A stretch of DNA of 64,000 nucleotides, from assembly GCF_014763045.1 (NCBI RefSeq), contig NZ_JACTAG010000001.1:930001-994000 (forward strand), in the 5' to 3' direction. The DNA comes from Sulfitobacter aestuariivivens (GTDB lineage Bacteria > Pseudomonadota > Alphaproteobacteria > Rhodobacterales > Rhodobacteraceae). Of this stretch, positions 44,388 to 52,784 are shown in pieces (positions within the stretch are counted from its first letter, which is position 1; the number at the start of each line of letters is the position of its first letter). The notes beneath the pieces are model-generated. The model was given only the letters and a program-made list of their open reading frames with translations. It was not told the DNA's origin and did not search any database. The position numbers were made by a program, and so were the translations under genes.

Positions 44388-44984
44388 CTAGAACCGCAAG
44401 GTAAGTTTACGGTCGTCAGACATTACCTTAACCCGACGGCCATCCGCCCTTGCGAGAAGGGGCAGCAGGCCAAATTGAACCTGTGATGGTTGCAACAAAT
44501 GCGGATCCGGTTCGCCTGTCAGGTGTTTCCATAAATCCGCGTGCTTGCTGATTTTGTCTGCTGAACCTTCAAGCGTCCATTCCATATCCTGTGCGGAAAT
44601 CTGCGCGCGCCCGCCGTAGGGCATCGCCGTTTCCAGGCACAAGAGTCCCAGAAATGCCAGCCGCACTGCTGCGCGTGGCTGGGGCTCCGTCGGAGCCCAT
44701 GTGATATCCAGCCTGCTTTTGTCATAGAGATCGCGCAGAATCGAAGAGACCTCGGCGGCACCTACCAGTTGATCACCGGCCGCGCCGAAAGCGATGCGGA
44801 AGAACCGGATGCGGGCACTGGCGTTGCCGACGCTTTCCCCGATCAGGGTCATCTCCGGCCCATCCAGATCGCCCGACATGCCCAACAGCTCCAACCCGTT
44901 GTTGATTGCGCCAATCGGCGATATCAGGTCATGACAGATACGACTGCCAACCAATGCGGAAAAGGCTGCGCTGCTGGCCGTCAC
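44388..44984 (-). CDS. chpT: Histidine phosphotransferase ChpT
   Basis: A 198-residue protein whose N-terminal helix SRICHDLISPIGAINNGLELL contains the phospho-His of ChpT. The C-terminal half resembles a degenerate histidine-kinase ATPase domain. ChpT passes phosphate from CckA to CtrA, the alphaproteobacterial cell-cycle, motility and gene-transfer-agent regulator. The start is uncertain: GTG 44984 gives an N-terminus like known ChpT, while the frame is open to a TTG at 45014. The divergent DUF3553 gene starts at 45014, so the gap is only 29 bases. Confidence 0.87.
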   Translation of the reverse strand: MTASSAAFSALVGSRICHDLISPIGAINNGLELLGMSGDLDGPEMTLIGESVGNASARIRFFRIAFGAAGDQLVGAAEVSSILRDLYDKSRLDITWAPTEPQPRAAVRLAFLGLLCLETAMPYGGRAQISAQDMEWTLEGSADKISKHADLWKHLTGEPDPHLLQPSQVQFGLLPLLARADGRRVKVMSDDRKLTLRF

Positions 44985-45013
44985 AGGATGTACCGCACGC
45001 CGGAGGGGTTCCA

Positions 45014-45211
45014 ATGGATGATCTCAATGCGCTTTTGACCCCCGGTATGCTGGTTCGCCACCCGGGCCGGCCCGAATGGGGTGTGGGCCAGGTTCAAAGC
45101 AACATTGACGGCAAGCTTACCGTAAACTTTCGCGACGAAGGCAAGATGGTGATTGACAGTTATCGCGTCGGGTTGGACCCCGTCTTTGGCAGGGATGTTG
45201 GGCGGCATTAG
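45014..45211 (+). CDS. DUF3553 small protein
   Basis: A 65-residue protein with MLVRHPGRPEWGVGQVQSNI and KLTVNFRDEGKMVID. It resembles the CarD/RNA-polymerase-interacting Tudor-like fold, which DUF3553 has been likened to, but no function is established. GGAGGGG precedes ATG 45014. It diverges from chpT with a very short shared promoter region. Confidence 0.8.
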   Translation: MDDLNALLTPGMLVRHPGRPEWGVGQVQSNIDGKLTVNFRDEGKMVIDSYRVGLDPVFGRDVGRH

Positions 45212-45303
45212 CATTACGTGTGTTTTTCCATTTAGATCAACCTAAGCGACTATAACCGATCACGCGGCTCAAGCAAGGATTGCGCTGGCAGGGCCAATTG
45301 CAT

Positions 45304-46122
45304 ATGAGGCTGCAAACCTACAGTTCTGATCCAAAGTTGAAGAGGCCAGAACCGTCCATGGCCCAGGGCACCACCATCGGTTTTGAGACACGTCTGGCGC
45401 GCACTCAGGAAGAGATGCGGGCAGCGCAGTGCCTGCGGTATGAGGTGTTTGTTGAGGAGTTGGGCGGCAGTGGGCCGCTGGTGGATCATGCCAATCGGCT
45501 TGAGCGTGATCAATTCGACCCCCACTGCGACCACCTGATGCTGATCGATACGCAAACAGATGCCGTTGTGGGGGTTTACCGTCTGATGCGGCGCGAGATG
45601 GCACAGCGGGCAGGGGGCTTTTACTCTGCGGCTGAGTATGACCTTGGGCCCCTGCTGACTTCGGGTCGCAGATTGCTTGAGCTGGGCCGATCCTGCGTGC
45701 ATCCCGATTATCGTGGTGGTGTGGCGATGCATCATCTGTGGACGGCGCTGGGCCGCTATGTGACGGATCACAAGATCGACATTCTGTTCGGAGTGGCCAG
45801 TTTCCACGGCACTGATTTCGCGGCCCTCGCGCAGCCCTTGTCACTGCTGCATCATCGCCATCTGGCACCCCCAGAGCTTCGTGTGCGTGCGTTGGAAAAA
45901 TCATTTCAGGCCATGGGGTTGGTGGCACCAGATGATCTGGATCGCAAGGCCGCGATGGTGCAGATGCCCAGTCTGATCAAGGCCTATTTGAGGCTTGGGG
46001 GATGTGTGGGCGAGGGGGCCTTTGTCGATCATGCGTTCAATACAGTCGACGTGTGCCTGATCATGGATACCGCACTGCTGAGTGCGCGGCAAAGGCGGAT
46101 CTATACGGTACAAGGTTCATGA
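45304..46122 (+). CDS. olsB: Ornithine N-acyltransferase OlsB
   Basis: A 272-residue acyl-ACP-dependent acyltransferase that makes lyso-ornithine lipid. Evidence is FETRLARTQEEMRAAQCLRYEVFVEELGG near the start, ERDQFDPHCDHLMLID, and RLLELGRSCVHPDYRGG, all typical of OlsB. ATG 45304 is used; ATG 45358 also suits homologues, and neither has a strong ribosome site. Its stop overlaps olsA (ATGA). The spacer upstream shows no CTGTCAT-type Pho box, although ornithine lipids commonly replace phospholipids in low phosphate. Confidence 0.92.
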   Translation: MRLQTYSSDPKLKRPEPSMAQGTTIGFETRLARTQEEMRAAQCLRYEVFVEELGGSGPLVDHANRLERDQFDPHCDHLMLIDTQTDAVVGVYRLMRREMAQRAGGFYSAAEYDLGPLLTSGRRLLELGRSCVHPDYRGGVAMHHLWTALGRYVTDHKIDILFGVASFHGTDFAALAQPLSLLHHRHLAPPELRVRALEKSFQAMGLVAPDDLDRKAAMVQMPSLIKAYLRLGGCVGEGAFVDHAFNTVDVCLIMDTALLSARQRRIYTVQGS

Positions 46123-46952
46123 GCCCGACATGGGACAATGGCGAAGTGCCGGCCTATCCGCCGATCACCGGTTTGGGGGGGGTCAGGGTTTTGGTGCGCG
46201 GGCTGGCACTGGTCGGGGTGATTTTCGGTGGCCTCATCGTCCTGCTGCTCGTGCGGTTGATTGAACGACCGCTCAATGGCCTGCACAGGCCAGTTACCCC
46301 CTACATCACCCAAGGGGTTTGCCGGGCCAGTCTGTTTATCCTCGGGCTGAGGCACCACATCCGCGGCACACCGATGACGGGTAGGGGGGCGATCGTTGCC
46401 AATCACAGTTCCTGGTTGGATATTCTGAGCCTCAATGCGGCCAAGAGGATCTATTTCGTGTCCAAATCCGAGGTCGCTCAATGGCCCGGGATCGGATGGC
46501 TGGCGCGGGCAACGGGCACGGTATTTATCGAACGCAACCGTAGTCACGCACGGTCGCAGACGGCATTGTTTCAACAGCGTCTGCTGGCCGGTCACAAGCT
46601 TTTGTTCTTTCCGGAAGGGACAAGCACCGATGGCCAGCGGGTGCTCGGGTTCAAATCCACGTTGTTTGAGGCATTTGTCACACCGGATCTGCGCGACAAG
46701 ATCTGTGTGCAGCCGGTCAGCGTAATCTATGCCAACCCCGCCGGAACAGATGCCCGGTTCTATGGATGGTGGGGGGACATGGATCTGGGGCCGCATCTGT
46801 TGCAGATGCTGGCGCGCAGGCAGCATGGCAGTGTCACGGTGCAGTACCATGCGCCGCTGAAAGTGTCGGATTTTGACAATCGGAAGGCACTGGCGCTGGC
46901 CTGCGAACAAGCGGTGCGCGCAGGCCATCAGGCGGTATCAGGGCAGGGGTAG
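46119..46952 (+). CDS. olsA: Lyso-ornithine lipid O-acyltransferase OlsA
   Basis: A 277-residue PlsC-like membrane enzyme that adds the second acyl chain to lyso-ornithine lipid. An N-terminal membrane helix at about residues 25-48 is followed by the acyltransferase motif NHSSWLD (HX4D), GTVFIERNRSH, FFPEGTSTDG and VQPVSVIY. It starts inside the olsB stop. Position after olsB decides OlsA over a general PlsC. It ends four bases from the next convergent gene. Confidence 0.92.
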   Translation: MSPTWDNGEVPAYPPITGLGGVRVLVRGLALVGVIFGGLIVLLLVRLIERPLNGLHRPVTPYITQGVCRASLFILGLRHHIRGTPMTGRGAIVANHSSWLDILSLNAAKRIYFVSKSEVAQWPGIGWLARATGTVFIERNRSHARSQTALFQQRLLAGHKLLFFPEGTSTDGQRVLGFKSTLFEAFVTPDLRDKICVQPVSVIYANPAGTDARFYGWWGDMDLGPHLLQMLARRQHGSVTVQYHAPLKVSDFDNRKALALACEQAVRAGHQAVSGQG

Positions 46953-46956
46953 TGGA

Positions 46957-47529
46957 TCAGCCTGCCGAATGGGCGAAGACCCCGTCCGGAACCGGCTCCA
47001 TCTCGCCGTCAACGCTCCAGTCCATCATAAGGCAGGCCGACCCCTTGCGCTGGAAATACGTGGCTTCGAATTCGTACCAACCCGCCTGAGGCACCTCAAC
47101 GGTGACGGACCCGGCTGGCTCACAGCCATGGACACCGTCAAAAAGCGCAACCTGTTTGCCGCCGATCTTAGCCTTCAGCCCGTCGTTGCTGAAAAAGTCG
47201 ACCTCAAAGGTACCGGCCTTGTCAAAGCGGATGTAGCCATCAATGGCGGCGGCAACCTTGTGCGCCTGTGTAGACGTCAGTGTCTTGTCCCCATCGTTGC
47301 CATCAAGATACGACAGACCTTGCAGCGGCGTGCCTGGCTCGGCTTTTTTCAATCGATCCTCGGCTTCCTTGAGCGTTCTGCCACCGCCGCCATAGGCGTA
47401 GGACACCGCAAGGCCCGGTAAAAGTTGGCCGGTTGTGGGTTGCGGGTTGGCTGGCGTCAGCGATAGCGTCTCTGCCCAGGCGGCGCCGGACAGGGTCAAG
47501 GCCACAGCGGCACTCAGTACAAACTTCAT
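46957..47529 (-). CDS. Secreted PA14-like domain protein
   Basis: A 190-residue protein with a signal peptide (MKFVLSAAVALTLSGAAWA, cut after residue 19). Its second half has the PA14 beta-barrel pattern GYIRFDKAGTFEVDFFSNDG, LFDGVHGCEPAGSVTVEV and GWYEFEATYFQRKGSACL, with a cysteine pair that may form a disulfide. PA14 domains commonly bind carbohydrates; no enzyme domain is attached. ATG 47529 has GGGAG upstream, and an open frame to 47652 would overlap the rpsB promoter. Confidence 0.83.
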   Translation of the reverse strand: MKFVLSAAVALTLSGAAWAETLSLTPANPQPTTGQLLPGLAVSYAYGGGGRTLKEAEDRLKKAEPGTPLQGLSYLDGNDGDKTLTSTQAHKVAAAIDGYIRFDKAGTFEVDFFSNDGLKAKIGGKQVALFDGVHGCEPAGSVTVEVPQAGWYEFEATYFQRKGSACLMMDWSVDGEMEPVPDGVFAHSAG

Positions 47530-47644
47530 CTTGGCATTCTCCCAAAAATAGATTTCCCGGCAGTTTGCGATATGACCGCGCCCGGTGTCCAATGAATAAA
47601 ATGTAAGTGTTTTGTGACCATCTCTGTCGGGTTGTGAAATCTGC

Positions 47645-47673
47645 TTGCACATGGCGCGCGCGGGGCCTATACG
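47645..47673 (+). promoter_or_regulatory. Promoter for rpsB-tsf
   Basis: TTGCAC (47645-47650), a 17-base spacer and TATACG (47668-47673) fit a housekeeping promoter. The 5' leader to rpsB would be about 115 bases and includes paired GC segments; S2 autoregulation through a leader is possible. Confidence 0.6.
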
Positions 47674-47796
47674 CGCGGCACTTAAACCCGCAGTCGGGGT
47701 TGGGCCTTTGGGGGAGAAATCCCTGAACGTCCGCCGGTTGGCACGCAGATGCGCGTCATACCCCCGATGAGGCTAAACCGGAAAGGTAATAACGAC

Positions 47797-48696
47797 ATGG
47801 CTCTTCCTGAGTTCTCCATGCGCCAACTGCTTGAAGCAGGCGTACACTTTGGCCACCAGACGCAGCGTTGGAACCCCCGTATGGGTCCGTTCATCTATGG
47901 CGCGCGCAACGGCATTCACATCATGGACCTGACGCAGACTGTTCCTATGCTGGATCAGGCGCTGAACGCGATCCGTGACACCGTCGCCAAGGGCGGCAGC
48001 ATTCTTTTTGTCGGCACCAAGCGTCAGGCGTCTCAGCCCATCGCCGAAGCCGCAGAGAAATGCGCGCAATACTACATGAACCACCGCTGGCTTGGCGGTA
48101 CGCTGACCAACTGGCAGACCGTGTCCAAGTCGATCAACCGTCTCAAGCACATCGACGAGCAGTCCGAGATGGGCTTTGAAGGTCTGACGAAGAAAGAGCG
48201 TCTGGGCATGGAGCGTGACCAGGGCAAACTGCAGGCATCCTTGGGCGGTATCCGCGAAATGGGCGGCCGTCCTGACCTGATCTTTGTGATTGACGTCAAG
48301 AAGGAAGCACTGGCCGTGGCCGAAGCCAACAAACTGGGTATCCCGGTTGTGGCTGTGGTTGACACCAACTGCTCGCCCGATGGCATCGACTATATCATCC
48401 CCGGCAACGATGACGCGGCACGCGCGATTGCGCTGTATTGCGATCTGGCATCGCGCGCGGCCCTTGATGGCATGTCGGCCCAACTGGGTGCGGCAGGCGT
48501 TGATCTGGGTGCCATGGAAGAGGCCCCTGTCGAGGAAGCGCTCACCGAAGAGGCACCGGCGGAATCGACCGGTATCGAGGTTGGCAACGCCTCATCCGAG
48601 ACCGTCAGCGATGACGTGATGTCCAAGGATGCGCCGCTGGATCTGGAATCCAAGAAAGAGACCGAAGCCAAGGCTGAAGAAAAAGCCGAAGGCTGA
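47797..48696 (+). CDS. rpsB: 30S ribosomal protein S2
   Basis: A 299-residue S2. The start [29 protein letters not shown] and the segment [14 protein letters not shown] are invariant. Compared with E. coli it has about 55 extra C-terminal residues, acidic and rich in Glu, Ala and Ser, as in other Rhodobacterales. ATG 47797 follows GGAAAGG. tsf follows 75 bases later with its own site. Confidence 0.97.
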   Translation: MALPEFSMRQLLEAGVHFGHQTQRWNPRMGPFIYGARNGIHIMDLTQTVPMLDQALNAIRDTVAKGGSILFVGTKRQASQPIAEAAEKCAQYYMNHRWLGGTLTNWQTVSKSINRLKHIDEQSEMGFEGLTKKERLGMERDQGKLQASLGGIREMGGRPDLIFVIDVKKEALAVAEANKLGIPVVAVVDTNCSPDGIDYIIPGNDDAARAIALYCDLASRAALDGMSAQLGAAGVDLGAMEEAPVEEALTEEAPAESTGIEVGNASSETVSDDVMSKDAPLDLESKKETEAKAEEKAEG

Positions 48697-48771
48697 TCGT
48701 CACATTTGGCTGAGATACGGGGGCAGGGACACACCTGCCCCTGACAGGCATTTCATAAAGGAGAACCGAAG

Positions 48772-49647
48772 ATGGCTATCACGGCATCAATGGTGAAAGA
48801 ACTGCGCGACAGCACGGGCGCGGGCATGATGGACGCCAAGAAGGCGTTGACAGAAAATGACGGCGACATGGAAGCAGCGGTCGATTGGCTGCGCACCAAG
48901 GGCCTGGCGAAAGCGGCCAAGAAATCTGGCCGGACGGCTGCCGAAGGTCTGGTTGCGGTCAAGGTTGACGGCGGCAAGGGCGTTGCGGTCGAAGTGAACT
49001 CCGAGACCGATTTTGTCGGCAAGAACGCGGATTTCCAGAAGATGGTTGCCGGTATTGCAGATGTGGCCATTGGTCAGTCTGATGTGGACGCGCTGAAAGC
49101 TGCGGACATGGGCGGCAAAACCGTCGAGCAGACGGTGACAGACGCGGTCGCGGTCATCGGCGAGAACATGTCCGTGCGGCGTATGTCCGTGCTTGAGGGC
49201 GAAACGGTTGTTTCCTACGTGCACAACGCAGCCGCGCCCGGCATGGGCAAGATCGGCGTTCTGGTCGCGATGACCGGCGGCGACGAGGGCTTTGGCAAGC
49301 AGGTTGCAATGCATATTGCGGCTGTGAACCCGGCGTCCTTGTCAGAGGACGATCTGGATCCGGCGGTTGTCGAGAAGGAAAAGCAGGTCCAGATGGATAT
49401 CGCACGCGAATCCGGTAAGCCCGAGCAGGTCATCGAAAAGATGATCATCGGCCGGATGAAAAAGTACATGTCCGAAGTGACCCTGCTGAACCAGCAGTTC
49501 GTCGTGAACCCCGACCACACCGTGGGCGAGGCGGCCAAGGAAGCTGGTGCAACGATCTCTGGCTTTGTGCGTCTGGAAGTGGGCGAAGGCATCGAAGTGA
49601 TTAAGGAAGACTTTGCTGCTGAGGTTGCAAAGGCCGCCAAAGGCTGA
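48772..49647 (+). CDS. tsf: Translation elongation factor Ts
   Basis: A 291-residue GDP/GTP exchange factor for EF-Tu. Its N-terminal UBA-like helix [20 protein letters not shown], the [12 protein letters not shown] motif and [15 protein letters not shown] are all family constants. AAAGGAG precedes the ATG. It forms an operon with rpsB, as in most bacteria. Confidence 0.98.
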   Translation: MAITASMVKELRDSTGAGMMDAKKALTENDGDMEAAVDWLRTKGLAKAAKKSGRTAAEGLVAVKVDGGKGVAVEVNSETDFVGKNADFQKMVAGIADVAIGQSDVDALKAADMGGKTVEQTVTDAVAVIGENMSVRRMSVLEGETVVSYVHNAAAPGMGKIGVLVAMTGGDEGFGKQVAMHIAAVNPASLSEDDLDPAVVEKEKQVQMDIARESGKPEQVIEKMIIGRMKKYMSEVTLLNQQFVVNPDHTVGEAAKEAGATISGFVRLEVGEGIEVIKEDFAAEVAKAAKG

Positions 49648-49667
49648 AGACTACAAAACATGACGAC

Positions 49668-49701
49668 AAACGGGGCGGTGCAGGGATGCGCCGCCCCGTT
49701 T
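49668..49701 (+). terminator. Hairpin terminator after tsf
   Basis: AAACGGGGCGG (49668-49678) pairs perfectly with CCGCCCCGTTT (49691-49701) around a 12-base loop. The downstream tail is short in T, so termination may be leaky; the stem itself is very strong. Confidence 0.75.
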
Positions 49702-50107
49702 CGCTTGGGTGAAGAAAACAGGCAGGCTTGGTTGAACCAAGGCCTGCCCATTGCGCCCAATGACGGATGCTCGGGGAGGAGCAGGGCGTAATTCACCCCG
49801 GCCAGCCGGATCGAGCAATAGATCCAGCTGAACCCGGAACCCTTACAGAGCCTTGCAATCACAAGGGTTTAAGAGCTGTCGTCCCCTTGGTTTAACCAAT
49901 CTTGGGGAACAGGTTAACCTTGCGGCATGCCGGGCCCGTGCGCCAGTCAGGGATTCCTTACCTTACCTTCAACCATGACGGGAGCCTAAGATAAGACACG
50001 TCTGATGCTTTGAGAGGGTCAGCGATCGTGTGCCAGATTTCGTCACACGTCAGACCCCCGAATTGGGTATCCGGCGCATTTTTGAAACCAAATTTGAGGA
50101 CATACCG
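49702..50107. promoter_or_regulatory. Gene-free region with two TTGGTTNAACCAA palindromes
   Basis: About 400 bases without a supported gene. At 49721-49748 GGCAGGC and GCCTGCC flank TTGGTTGAACCAA (49728-49740), making a long near-perfect palindrome with one bulged G. A second copy, TTGGTTTAACCAA, lies at 49887-49899. A GTTAACC follows at 49913. The core TTGGT-3-ACCAA is like the operators of FadR/PdhR-type GntR regulators. It precedes the unknown gene at 50108. Confidence 0.5.
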
Positions 50108-50677
50108 ATGAAGAAATTCAACGATAAGAACGCCGTCATTCCACTCGAAATTGTCACCCTCTTTGGCACCGTCGCGGTAAGCCGCATTGCTGCGATGAAG
50201 ACAAAAGCGGTGCTGGATCAGATGCCGGATGTGCGAAAGGCACTTGATCAACTGCCAAAGGAGCGGGGGCAAACTAAATCTCTTGGACGGTTTGACGTGG
50301 AAAACGGCGGGATGGAAGATGAATTTGAGGAATTCATGACCCACGGGTTCGAGACTCTGATCCCAGATTTTCGCAATCCGCCAACCAAGTTTCCTGTGCC
50401 GGAAATCCCAGAAAACGTGCTTTTGTGCGCTCGTGTTCTACGCGCGCTGCGCGACGCGGTCGAAGAGCAGCGGATCCAGAGGGAAGCTGTCGAAGATCTG
50501 CAAAGTCTCGTTGATGGTCTGGGCAGCAGTGCGCATCCACTGATTCAGATTTTTGTGGCCCTGTTCAAAGCCGGGCTGTCGGAGGCGCAGGCGCGGCTGG
50601 ATGAGTTGAACGATCTGATTGCCGGCCTGATCCGCACGGCAAACAACAACGATTGTGAAATTCCGGCAACATTTTAA
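50108..50677 (+). CDS. Uncharacterised protein
   Basis: A 189-residue protein of no family I know. It is charged and mostly helical, without signal peptide or membrane segment. A central stretch is Pro-rich (FRNPPTKFPVPEIPEN) and the C-terminal part has coiled-coil-like helices (LRALRDAVEEQRIQREAVEDL, SEAQARLDELNDLIAGLI). ATG 50108 has GAGGA nine bases upstream; an open frame to 50030 is less likely. It is isolated between tsf and a LuxR-type gene on the other strand, with two palindromic operator-like sites ahead of it. Confidence 0.72.
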   Translation: MKKFNDKNAVIPLEIVTLFGTVAVSRIAAMKTKAVLDQMPDVRKALDQLPKERGQTKSLGRFDVENGGMEDEFEEFMTHGFETLIPDFRNPPTKFPVPEIPENVLLCARVLRALRDAVEEQRIQREAVEDLQSLVDGLGSSAHPLIQIFVALFKAGLSEAQARLDELNDLIAGLIRTANNNDCEIPATF

Positions 50678-50712
50678 AGCGTAGGGGGGCAGCGCGGTTG
50701 CCGCGTTGCCCC

Positions 50713-51468
50713 TCAGGTATCCAGCACAAACATCTGATTCGCGAAAGCGGCCTTCATCACGGCCTGTGCCGTGGTTTCGACCGCCAGCGCCTCACGCGCA
50801 AGGCGCAGGTGTTTTTCCACAGTCGCAGATGTCAGCCCCATCAGGATGGCGATATCCTGCATTGTCTTGCCGTCGCCAACCCATTCCAACGCCTCGCGCT
50901 GGCGCGGCGTGAGCGCGCGGTTGGGGGTATTATAGGGCAGGGTGAGGATCTTGAGGTGCACGATCTCATTCATAAGTTGGATGTCATTGCCATGCTCAGC
51001 CCAGACCGCATCGACCTCTTCCTGGCTCATGCCGTCACGCGCTGTCAGGGCAATCGCCCCCTTTGAACGGGCCGAGATGGATTTGAAGCTGATGCTATAG
51101 CCTGCCACCACACCCATGCGCCGGTTGAAATCCACCACCCGTTGTTCTGACGGGCTCATCGCGCGTTCTGCCGCCATTTGGTGCATGACCGTCCAGCTGC
51201 AGGCACCGTCATGGGTCAGGGCCCAACGAACCATCGGCGCATGCTGATAAAGGCCACCGCCCAGAAACTCATCGGTGTAGGCGCGGCTGTGGTTGGTCAG
51301 AATGATGAAATCTTCCGGATCGCCAAGCGACGTCGTCGTGCGATAGCGTGTGAAGCCGTAGATAATCCGATCAAAGCCATATTCCGCCATCTTTTCGCAA
51401 TGGGGTTCCCACAGGTCCTCCATCGTGGGGCGGTGCGCGATTGATCGGAGATATTTACGCAAACTCAT
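50713..51468 (-). CDS. LuxR family regulator (autoinducer-binding domain), orphan, coupled to aroQ
   Basis: A 251-residue LuxR solo. The N-terminal ligand domain has YGFTRYRTTT and LYQHAPMVRWA, in which the normally conserved Asp-Pro of AHL receptors reads HAP. The C-terminal HTH (LTPRQREALEWVGDGKTMQDIAILMGLTSATVEKHLRLAREAL) is nearly the same as that of the regulator at 34888. Its ATG overlaps the aroQ stop, so its translation depends on aroQ. No luxI is present. It may sense a molecule other than a standard AHL. Confidence 0.9.
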   Translation of the reverse strand: MSLRKYLRSIAHRPTMEDLWEPHCEKMAEYGFDRIIYGFTRYRTTTSLGDPEDFIILTNHSRAYTDEFLGGGLYQHAPMVRWALTHDGACSWTVMHQMAAERAMSPSEQRVVDFNRRMGVVAGYSISFKSISARSKGAIALTARDGMSQEEVDAVWAEHGNDIQLMNEIVHLKILTLPYNTPNRALTPRQREALEWVGDGKTMQDIAILMGLTSATVEKHLRLAREALAVETTAQAVMKAAFANQMFVLDT

Positions 51469-51905
51469 AGGCTTGCGAGCCGTTCTGAAAGTGCATCAAG
51501 CGCCATGGTATAGCCTTTGGCCCCAAAACCACAGATCATCCCGACCGCAACGCCAGAGATATAGGACGTATGGCGGAAGGTTTCGCGCGCGTGAATGTTG
51601 CTCAGGTGAACTTCGACGGTTGGCAACTCAACAGCGGCAATCGCATCCCTGATCGCAACGGAGGTGTGCGTATAGGCACCAGCATTGATGAGGATCGCGT
51701 CGTAAGTCCCTTTGGCAGCGTGAATTTGTTCGATCATCGCGCCTTCGTGATTGCTTTGCTCAAACGCGATACTCAGGCCAAGTTTGCGCGCCGTTTCCTG
51801 GCACATCGTCTCGATATCCGCGAGCGTGGTCGTACCGTAGACGTCAGGCTGGCGCGTGCCGAGCAAGTTCAGGTTGGGGCCGTTCAGGATCAATACAGAT
51901 GGCAT
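51465..51905 (-). CDS. aroQ: Type II 3-dehydroquinate dehydratase
   Basis: A 146-residue enzyme, third step of the shikimate pathway. The active-site Tyr is in LNLLGTRQPDVYGTTTL, and the catalytic His is in EVHLSNIHARETFRHTSY. The size fits the dodecameric type II enzyme. It heads a two-gene unit with the LuxR-type regulator, overlapping by four bases. Upstream bases 51906-52089 hold AT-rich sequence and the promoter, but boxes are not obvious. Confidence 0.96.
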   Translation of the reverse strand: MPSVLILNGPNLNLLGTRQPDVYGTTTLADIETMCQETARKLGLSIAFEQSNHEGAMIEQIHAAKGTYDAILINAGAYTHTSVAIRDAIAAVELPTVEVHLSNIHARETFRHTSYISGVAVGMICGFGAKGYTMALDALSERLASL

Positions 51906-52089
51906 TTTGCACGTCTCGCACGAAAAAGGGTTGGTTCAATTAACGATCTGTGCGCTGCGGTGTCCAGCATTGCGCCGGGAAGGGCGTGCTATTCTGGCGT
52001 TTTTTTCCGTATCCATTAGTCCTATAATCAGTATTATGTAATTAATGAATCTGTGGAAAGCCCGTAAAACATGGGAATACTTACGCAGA

Positions 52090-52779
52090 TCAACCCAACG
52101 CGTAGCCAACCCCCCGCACGGTCCGGATCGGATCGTCGTGGCCATATTGCATCAACGCCTTGCGCAACCGTGCGACGTGGACGTCGACCGTACGCGCGTC
52201 GACATAGACGTCGCGACCCCAAACCTGATCCAATAGCTGATCACGGCTGAAAACCTGCCCAGACCGTTCCATCAGTTTGACAAGCAAACGATATTCCGTC
52301 GGCCCCAGCTTGAGTGAGACACCCGCGCGATTGACACGGTGCTTGATGGTATCGACCTCAATGTCCTCGTGGCGCAGGACCTGCCCCGTCGCGGCAGGTG
52401 TACTGCGTTTGAGTTGCGTGCGGACACGCGCCATCAGCTCCCGCATCGAATACGGCTTGACCACGTAGTCGTCCGCACCGGTCTCAAGGCCGCGCACCGT
52501 ATCGACGTCTTCGGACCGCGCCGAGAGCATGATGATCGGAATGCCGCGTGTCTCATCACGCACCTTGAGCTGTCGGCACACCTCGATGCCGCTCATCAAC
52601 GGCATCATCCAGTCCAGAATGACGAGATCGGGTGCCGCCTCTGACACCAGCAACAAGGCCTCTTCGCCATTCTCGGCACGGTGCACATCGTAGCCTTCGG
52701 ATTCGAGGTTATAGGCCAGCACCTCGCGTTGGGCAGGCTCGTCCTCGACCAATAGAATCTGAGGTGTTTGTCCGGTCAT
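52090..52779 (-). CDS. phoB: Phosphate regulon response regulator PhoB
   Basis: A 229-residue OmpR-type regulator. The receiver has LLVEDEPAQREVL, the phospho-Asp in LVILDWMMPLMSG and the Lys in VVKPYSM; the winged-helix end has RVQLKRS, LMERSGQVFSRDQLLDQVWG and TVDVHVARLRKAL. It binds Pho boxes such as those ahead of pstS. It is the last gene of pstSCAB-phoU-phoB, six bases after phoU. Confidence 0.96.
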   Translation of the reverse strand: MTGQTPQILLVEDEPAQREVLAYNLESEGYDVHRAENGEEALLLVSEAAPDLVILDWMMPLMSGIEVCRQLKVRDETRGIPIIMLSARSEDVDTVRGLETGADDYVVKPYSMRELMARVRTQLKRSTPAATGQVLRHEDIEVDTIKHRVNRAGVSLKLGPTEYRLLVKLMERSGQVFSRDQLLDQVWGRDVYVDARTVDVHVARLRKALMQYGHDDPIRTVRGVGYALG

Positions 52780-52784
52780 CGCGT

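Noticed and set aside
49721-49748. The long palindrome after tsf as a second terminator
   Set aside because: No T-run follows on either strand, so an operator or other RNA structure is more likely.
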